Below, in pieces: positions 41,960 to 47,390 of a stretch of DNA of 47,390 nucleotides. This DNA comes from Desulfobacteraceae bacterium (GTDB taxonomy: Bacteria > Desulfobacterota > Desulfobacteria > Desulfobacterales > UBA5616). The DNA lies in NCBI GenBank assembly GCA_013791935.1, contig VMSV01000116.1:1-47390 (forward strand), in the 5' to 3' direction. Numbering within the stretch: the first letter of the stretch is position 1; each line of letters opens with the position of its first letter. Below the pieces are notes generated by a model, which saw nothing but the letters and a program-made list of their open reading frames with translations, was not told where the DNA came from and did no database searches. A program made the position numbers and the translations under genes.

Positions 41960-43475
41960 TCTGGTTTTCATTTGAGGACATGAAGGAAACCGGCCCATGG
42001 GTGATCTGTTTGTTGATGGCTTTGGCGATGTGTCTCAACATTCCGCCGAATAACCAGTGATGGAAAGGATATAGGATATACCAGTAGGTGATGCCCCATA
42101 ATCCAGTGGGCAGAAACCGCGAGAGAATTTGCAGTTCCGTTTCGTTTTTCGAAACAGGGTTTATTCTGAATTCCAGAAGAGCATCCCCCGGAAGTTGCAT
42201 CTCTGCATGAAGAAGCAGTCGAAGATTCGGGCTCACCTCCAGTACGCGCCAGAAGTCCAGTGCGTCCCCCACATATAATTCGGAAGGATGACGCCGGCCC
42301 CTTCTCAGGCCGATTCCACCGGATAACCGATCCCATGATCCGCGAATCCGCCAGAGCACATTTCCAAAATAGTAACCGGTTTCCCCCCCGATTCTGCTCA
42401 CGGGCTTCCAAACCTCTTCCGGTGAGGCCTTGAGTCTGACCTTGTAACAGCACTCCAGGATCGTTCCGCCTGCATATTCGGCATCCCCGGAATAAGTCCA
42501 TTCCGGCGGCATCACCAGTCCTGCGTCAGACCATCTTGTTTCCACCAGTTCCTGCTGAATCCGTTCAAGGGCCAGTCGGATGGCTATTCGGCAGGAGAGC
42601 AGGCGCTGGGGAATGATCTCCCTTATTCGCGTATCTTTGCAGACAACGGGATTTTTCAGGCCTTCAATCAATGGCATGGCGATGGCCGAGGGAAGCGGGC
42701 TGATAATGTGTATCCAGTATGCGCTGATCACCGGGGCCATGAAGGGGATTGGGATAATGAGTCTTTTGCGAAGCCCTGCTTCTTCAGCATAAATATTCAT
42801 CAGTTCTCTGTAACTGAGAATATCAGGGCCACCGATATCAAAGGTTTGTCCCGTGGCCTTGTCACTTTCCAGACACCCGATGAGATAATGCAGTACATTG
42901 CGAATGGCAATGGGCTGGCATGGGGTTTCCACCCATTTTGGAGTAAAAAGGACGGGAAGCCGGTCCATGATATATCTTAAAATCTCAAAGGACGCGCTTC
43001 CCGAGCCAACGATCTGGGCAGCCCGGAGAACGGTTACTGGTGTTTTTCCGGATTGCAGGATCTTTGCCGTTTCAAGGCGGGATTTTAAATGCCTGCTTAA
43101 AGGACCCAGCCTGTCATCCCCAAGTCCGCCGAGATAGATGATTTTTTCAAGCCCGGCTTCGGAAGCCGCCCGGGCCATGTTGTTTGCCGCCTGCCTGTCC
43201 AAGACTTCAAAATTTTTGTTTTTAGCCCCCATGGAATGAACCAGGTAATAGGCAGCTCTGCACCCCATGGCTGCCTGTTTCAAAAAATCAAGGTCCAGCA
43301 TATCGCCTTGCAGAATTTCCACATGGTCATTTCGGCTCCATGGCCTGGATTTGAGTTTGGCAGTGGAGCGGCCAATGGCACGAACCGAATAATCCAGCTC
43401 CACGAGCCTTGGAATCAGTCGGCCGCCCACATAGCCCGTGGCTCCCGTAACGAGAATGGTTTTTTGTTCGTTCAT
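41952..43475 (-). CDS. SDR-family NAD(P)-binding protein with DUF2867 domain
   Basis: A 507-residue protein with an N-terminal atypical SDR Rossmann domain: ILVTGATGYVGGRLIPRLVE, YYLVHSMG and YLGGLGDDRLG. After about residue 320 comes a DUF2867 domain (VRLKASPEEVWKPVSRIGGETGYYFGNVLWRIRG, EFRINPVSKNETELQILSRFLPTGLWG, a START-like fold). The start at 43475 fits the Rossmann strand; an upstream ATG at 43553 would add 26 residues. Proteins of this layout are widespread in proteobacteria but their substrate is not known; a lipid or quinone-like substrate is possible. It stands apart, with convergent and divergent neighbours. Confidence 0.88.
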   Translation of the reverse strand: MNEQKTILVTGATGYVGGRLIPRLVELDYSVRAIGRSTAKLKSRPWSRNDHVEILQGDMLDLDFLKQAAMGCRAAYYLVHSMGAKNKNFEVLDRQAANNMARAASEAGLEKIIYLGGLGDDRLGPLSRHLKSRLETAKILQSGKTPVTVLRAAQIVGSGSASFEILRYIMDRLPVLFTPKWVETPCQPIAIRNVLHYLIGCLESDKATGQTFDIGGPDILSYRELMNIYAEEAGLRKRLIIPIPFMAPVISAYWIHIISPLPSAIAMPLIEGLKNPVVCKDTRIREIIPQRLLSCRIAIRLALERIQQELVETRWSDAGLVMPPEWTYSGDAEYAGGTILECCYKVRLKASPEEVWKPVSRIGGETGYYFGNVLWRIRGSWDRLSGGIGLRRGRRHPSELYVGDALDFWRVLEVSPNLRLLLHAEMQLPGDALLEFRINPVSKNETELQILSRFLPTGLWGITYWYILYPFHHWLFGGMLRHIAKAINKQITHGPVSFMSSNENQIK

Positions 43476-43644
43476 GAATATAACATGTTTATATAATAAG
43501 GCATTGTTGTTGTGCCCTCTCGGGTTCCCTGTTTTCTGGAATGATTTAAACATATCCCTGAAAATAAAACAATGGGAGCTAAAGTTTCATCGTATAACGT
43601 CGATAATATGGTTGAGCCGATAATATAATATAAGGAGAACCTCC

Positions 43645-44643
43645 ATGAATAAAAAACACCTCGGGTTTCTTATTTTTCTTTTGTTGAATGTTGTGTTTCT
43701 TCCACCCACCCTGATGGCTGAAAACAGGGTGGTTGTTCTCACCGGTGTTCTGGAAGAACAGGCGTCGGTTGCCGGAAGCGGATTGACGAACTGCATCGGG
43801 GCCATTAAAGAGGCCCTGAAAAAAGACAATATACCTGCTGAATTCCTTTATTCCAACCTGAATGAGACGGCAGGCGAGGCCGTTATCGCAGAAGAAGCCA
43901 AAAAAACAGTTGAGAAAATCGAGAGCATGAAACCGAGAGCGCTGATTGTCCTGAATGATTACAGGATTAAGTATGTGGCCACTCAAATAACGGATATTCC
44001 CATTGTTGCGGCCTATTTTTTTAATTCACCCCAGTCCATTGGGTTACCCAAACCCAATATTACAGGAATCGCCCGGGGAAGTTATGCTGCGGACATGTGG
44101 AAAATGGCCCATCAGCTCACGGGAGGAAAGACCGTGGGCATGCTCAGCAAAAAAAGCTTTGCCATGGATGGGATCCGGAAAATAATGTTTGCCCGTGCCC
44201 CAGCGTTGGAGCAGGCCACCGGAGTCAAATTCACGGACATGTATTTATGCGAGACATTTGCGGAATGGCAAAATCATGTGAAAAACTGGTCTGAAGATTT
44301 AATGTATATCATTGACACCAGCCGTTTGACAGAAGGGGATAGGGAGTTGATGCCTGAAGAATCGACAAAATGGACCCTTGAAAACGCCAAAGCACCTTTC
44401 TTTTCATCCAATGAATATGATGTCCGATACGGAGCCTTGTTCTCAATTGTTACGTCTGATGTCGCCTGGGGCCGACAGGCTGTGGAAATGGTGAAAAAAA
44501 TCCTTGCCGGTACACCGGTATCCGATATCCCCATGGAAACGGTGACCAAAGGAAGCTTGTTCATTAATGCCAAGACTGCTGAGAAATTCAAAATTGATAT
44601 TCCCTATGAGATTCTTGAAACAGCAGACCATATTTATGAATAA
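43645..44643 (+). CDS. periplasmic ABC-type binding protein (TrpX-like), first copy
   Basis: A 332-residue exported binding protein of the ABC_sub_bind family. A signal peptide (about 1-25, ending LMAE) is followed by a two-lobe fold with VLNDYRIKYVATQITDIPIVAAYFF, LPKPNITGIARG and a C-terminal SDIPMETVTKGSLFINAKTAEKF. Members bind aromatic amino acids or other small ligands. No permease or ATPase gene is in the vicinity, unlike TrpXYZ. Its ribosome site is AAGGAG. It is followed after 34 nt by a paralogue, and then by a chemoreceptor. Confidence 0.92.
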   Translation: MNKKHLGFLIFLLLNVVFLPPTLMAENRVVVLTGVLEEQASVAGSGLTNCIGAIKEALKKDNIPAEFLYSNLNETAGEAVIAEEAKKTVEKIESMKPRALIVLNDYRIKYVATQITDIPIVAAYFFNSPQSIGLPKPNITGIARGSYAADMWKMAHQLTGGKTVGMLSKKSFAMDGIRKIMFARAPALEQATGVKFTDMYLCETFAEWQNHVKNWSEDLMYIIDTSRLTEGDRELMPEESTKWTLENAKAPFFSSNEYDVRYGALFSIVTSDVAWGRQAVEMVKKILAGTPVSDIPMETVTKGSLFINAKTAEKFKIDIPYEILETADHIYE

Positions 44644-44677
44644 GCTATGAAATAGTATTATAAAAGGAGAGAATATA

Positions 44678-45670
44678 ATGCGAAGATACATAAAGATTAT
44701 ATTGATTGGCATATGGGCCATGATCCTGTTTTCAGGAAACGTAATGGCGGCAAAGAAGGTCTTGATTGTACCTGGCCTTAGTGAAGAAGAGATAAAGAGT
44801 GTGACAACCTATGAGCCTTTTTTTAAAGGTATCGAGGCCGTCCTGTCCCGGGAAAAAATTGTTCCGGAATACCTTTATGTGGGCTTAGACGAATCGTCTG
44901 ATGACGCCGCACGGGACACTTTAGGCAAGGAGGCCGTTTTAAAAATCAAAGCGATAAATCCGGATGTCGTGATTGCCGTCAATGACAATGTTGTTAAATA
45001 TGTTGCCATGCAGGTTGAGAATATTCCTGTGGTTGCGGGATTTTTTTTTGGGGCGCCCGAGGCTCTGGGATTGCCCACGGCCAACATTACCGGGGTTGCC
45101 CGGCGCAGTTTTGCAGTGGATATTTGGGCCATGGCCAAACAGATATCCGGTGCTAATACCGTCTCTATGCTCAGTAAAAACAGTTTTTCAATGGCCCAGA
45201 TAAAAACAGGGCTTTTTGCGAAAGTGGATGTTTTGGAGAAAATGTCCGGTGTCAGGCTGAAGGAGATGTATTTATGCGATACTTTTGATGAATGGAAAAA
45301 GCATGTGGAAAACTGGACCGAGGACCTTATCTACCTGGCAGACGTCAGCCGCATAAAAAATGCAGATAAGGAAGTGCCTGCCTCTGAACTGGTTCAATGG
45401 ACCGTTGCAAATGCAAAAGTTCCCGTTGTTGGCGCCAATGAAGAAGCTGCAAAAGATGGCGCTCTGTTTGTTATTGTTACATCGGAAGAAAAATGGGGGG
45501 AACAGGTCGGAACTATGGTTTTGAAGACCTTAAGCGGAACTCCGGTTAAAGATATCCCCATGGAAACAGTGATGAAGGGAAAGCTCTTGATCAACGCCAA
45601 AACGGCCATTGATAAGAAAATTGAAATTCCTTATGAAATCCTCAACTCGGCGGATCATATATATGAGTAG
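44678..45670 (+). CDS. periplasmic ABC-type binding protein (TrpX-like), second copy
   Basis: A 330-residue paralogue of the preceding gene with a signal peptide (about 1-24, ending NVMA). It shares the segments VVKYVAMQVENIPVVAGFFF, LPTANITGVARRSF, MLSKNSFSM, YLCDTFDEWKKHVENWTEDLIYLADVSR and the same final residues ADHIYE. The strong match at the end and the shared hinge region suggest recent tandem duplication, while the pocket-lining stretches differ, so ligands may differ. Gap to the next gene is 54 nt. Confidence 0.92.
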   Translation: MRRYIKIILIGIWAMILFSGNVMAAKKVLIVPGLSEEEIKSVTTYEPFFKGIEAVLSREKIVPEYLYVGLDESSDDAARDTLGKEAVLKIKAINPDVVIAVNDNVVKYVAMQVENIPVVAGFFFGAPEALGLPTANITGVARRSFAVDIWAMAKQISGANTVSMLSKNSFSMAQIKTGLFAKVDVLEKMSGVRLKEMYLCDTFDEWKKHVENWTEDLIYLADVSRIKNADKEVPASELVQWTVANAKVPVVGANEEAAKDGALFVIVTSEEKWGEQVGTMVLKTLSGTPVKDIPMETVMKGKLLINAKTAIDKKIEIPYEILNSADHIYE

Positions 45671-45724
45671 TATTTTTCATTTTGAGCGAAGTAGAATACG
45701 GAGTATTAGAAAGGAGACACCACA

Positions 45725-47390
45725 ATGAAATTAAGTTTGCGCAATCGATTCATGATTCCCACCCTGTTGCTGATTGTTGTAGGCATGGGTCTGTCCGGGG
45801 TGATTTCATATTACAAGGCGTCTGGTGCCTTGCAATCAGCCATTACCAAGCAGATAGAACAGACATCCCGAACCAATGCGGATATGTTAATTTCGTGGGT
45901 CAGGGATCGCAAACTGGATGTCTCCAGCTGGAGCAAACAGCAGTTGCTGCTGACGGCCGCAAAGGATTCTTTTGTGGGCAAGGCGGCGAGAAAATCAACC
46001 AACAAGCTTTTCATGGAGCTCAAGACGGATTTCGGCTACTATGAAGACATCTTCCTGGCCGACACGCAAGGCAACATTCTTTCCGCTTCCGATGAATCCA
46101 TTGTGGGCAATATTCTGCTTGCGGACAGTCCGTACCATGTGGAAGCCCTGAAGGGAAATGCCTTTGTCTCTGAAGTCATGGAGAGCAAAAAATCAGGAGC
46201 CCCCATTTTCGCCGTGTCTTCCCCTGTATTTGAGAATGAACAAATTGTCGGGGTGATTGCCGGATTGGTGAATATAGAGGTATACAGCGATCGTTTTATT
46301 AAAAATGTGAAAATCGGTGATTCCGGCTATGTCTATATTTTTGATAGAAACGGTCTTGTTATCGCACATCCCGATAAGCAACAGGTCATGAAGCTTGATA
46401 TGAAAAAATTTGACTACGGAAAGACAATGATGGAAATGGGCACTGGGATTATGACTTACAGTTTTGAGGGGGTTGAGAAAACAGTTGCCTTCATGAAATC
46501 AAAGGAAAACGGCTGGACCGTGGCTGCGGGCGCCTTAAACAATGAAATCATGGCCCCCGTGAAGAGTCTGGGCATGGTCAACGCGATCGTTTGCATTACC
46601 ATCGTGGCTCTTGCAGCTATTGTCATCCTGCTTGTCGTCCGATCCACCGTGACCCCCATTAACCGTATCGTGAATTCGCTCACCAGCGGGGCTGAACAGG
46701 TGGGTGCTTCCTCTGAACAGGTGGCGTCTTCAAGTCAATCCCTGGGTGAGGCCTCCTCCGAACAGGCGGCGTCGCTTCAGGAGACCACTGCTTCATTGGA
46801 AGAGATGTCCTCCATGACCCAACAAAATGCTGCCCATGCCAAACAGGCTGATGGATTCATGATTGAAACAAAAACGGTTGTTGAAAGCGCAAAAGATTCC
46901 ATGACCAAGTTGATGAAATCCATTTCTGAAATTGCGCAAGCCAGTGACGATACCTCGAAAATCATCAAAACCATTGATGAGATTGCTTTTCAGACCAATC
47001 TTCTTGCCCTCAACGCGGCCGTGGAAGCCGCCAGGGCAGGTGAAGCCGGAGCAGGATTTGCGGTGGTGGCAGATGAGGTTCGCAATCTTGCCATGCGAGC
47101 TGCTGAATCTGCGAAAAACACTTCGGTTCTCATTGAGGAAACCTCCAGGAAGGTGAAAGAAGGGACCGGGATTGTTACATCCACTAATACAGCCTTCCTG
47201 AAAGTTGCGGAAGGGGCCGGCAAAGTGGCGGAGCTTGTCAGTGAAATTGCCGCAGCTTCAGATGAACAGGCAAAGGGGATTGACCAGATCAATGAGGCTG
47301 TGAGTGAAATGGACCGGAACACGCAACAGAATGCTGCAAGCTCGGAGGAATTCGCAAGTGTTTCAGAAGAAATGAGTGCCCAGGCCCAGC
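45725..47390 (+). CDS. methyl-accepting chemotaxis protein (3' end beyond window)
   Basis: A chemoreceptor of at least 555 residues, cut by the window end. Transmembrane segment 1 lies at about 11-33 and segment 2 at about 282-305; between them is a dCache-like periplasmic sensor ([51 protein letters not shown]). A short HAMP-like region leads to the signalling domain with the highly conserved hairpin tip [45 protein letters not shown] precedes the ATG. It follows two periplasmic binding protein genes on the same strand with short gaps, suggesting that the binding proteins present ligand to this receptor. Confidence 0.95.
   Translation, partial: MKLSLRNRFMIPTLLLIVVGMGLSGVISYYKASGALQSAITKQIEQTSRTNADMLISWVRDRKLDVSSWSKQQLLLTAAKDSFVGKAARKSTNKLFMELKTDFGYYEDIFLADTQGNILSASDESIVGNILLADSPYHVEALKGNAFVSEVMESKKSGAPIFAVSSPVFENEQIVGVIAGLVNIEVYSDRFIKNVKIGDSGYVYIFDRNGLVIAHPDKQQVMKLDMKKFDYGKTMMEMGTGIMTYSFEGVEKTVAFMKSKENGWTVAAGALNNEIMAPVKSLGMVNAIVCITIVALAAIVILLVVRSTVTPINRIVNSLTSGAEQVGASSEQVASSSQSLGEASSEQAASLQETTASLEEMSSMTQQNAAHAKQADGFMIETKTVVESAKDSMTKLMKSISEIAQASDDTSKIIKTIDEIAFQTNLLALNAAVEAARAGEAGAGFAVVADEVRNLAMRAAESAKNTSVLIEETSRKVKEGTGIVTSTNTAFLKVAEGAGKVAELVSEIAAASDEQAKGIDQINEAVSEMDRNTQQNAASSEEFASVSEEMSAQAQ

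Overview
The window reads as chromosomal DNA of a strictly anaerobic sulfate reducer of the Desulfobacteraceae type (Desulfobacterota). The basis is the gene content: a 2Fe superoxide reductase, a rubredoxin:oxygen oxidoreductase with its own rubredoxin, a six-gene Rnf complex in the order C-D-G-E-A-B, an Orange-Protein-like cluster of ferredoxin-bearing MinD ATPases with NifX and DUF134 proteins, and two small proteins resembling sulfate-reducer families first named in Desulfovibrio vulgaris (DVU0772, DVU0298). Species cannot be read from the sequence.

Layout. 1-990: 3' end of a 23S rRNA gene, a 5S rRNA and a terminator. 1.1-5.7 kb: signalling genes, including a two-receiver histidine kinase followed by a membrane coiled-coil protein with a RelE/ParE-like C-terminal domain, and a divergent PAS/sigma-54 activator. 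5.8-16.5 kb: a thiol-redox and oxygen-defence island. It holds a DUF255 thioredoxin-fold protein, a glutaredoxin overlapping a ferredoxin:thioredoxin-reductase catalytic subunit, several tiny Cys4 proteins, a PerR/Fur regulator, superoxide reductase, a triheme cytochrome, a flavodoxin-ArsC fusion, an NADH:rubredoxin-type oxidoreductase, rubredoxin, the Roo flavodiiron protein, a ferredoxin and a DVU0298-like protein. 16.5-20.2 kb (minus): an OmpR-type regulator, its kinase and an HtrA protease. 20.3-26.3 kb: a metallophosphoesterase, a patatin, a receiver-HisKA_3 hybrid, a small membrane protein, a lipoprotein and a multi-S1-domain protein. 26.4-30.6 kb (minus): the Orange-Protein-like cluster. 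30.8-35.1 kb (minus): an RND efflux pump. 35.3-40.7 kb (minus): the rnf operon. 41.0-47.4 kb: a tandem universal stress protein, an SDR/DUF2867 protein, two paralogous periplasmic binding proteins, and a chemoreceptor that runs off the end.

How the parts fit. The island at 8.5-16.5 kb can be read as one electron chain: NADH to the FAD oxidoreductase to rubredoxin, which feeds Roo (O2 to water) and superoxide reductase (superoxide to peroxide), while the glutaredoxin/FTR pair links ferredoxin to thiols. A near-consensus sigma-54 -24/-12 element and a PerR-like half-site lie just before the superoxide reductase transcription unit, next to the PerR/Fur gene. The Rnf complex exchanges electrons between ferredoxin and NAD with ion pumping. 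The Orange-Protein-like cluster has a nearly perfect 16-bp palindrome at its predicted start, suggesting autoregulation by the DUF134 domain of its first product.

The points most worth a second look are the membrane-anchored RelE-like protein, the flavodoxin-ArsC fusion within the oxygen-defence island, the sigma-54/PerR control region, the FTR with Tyr in place of the conserved His, the palindrome before the Orange-Protein-like cluster, and two binding proteins without ABC permease genes placed directly before a chemoreceptor.
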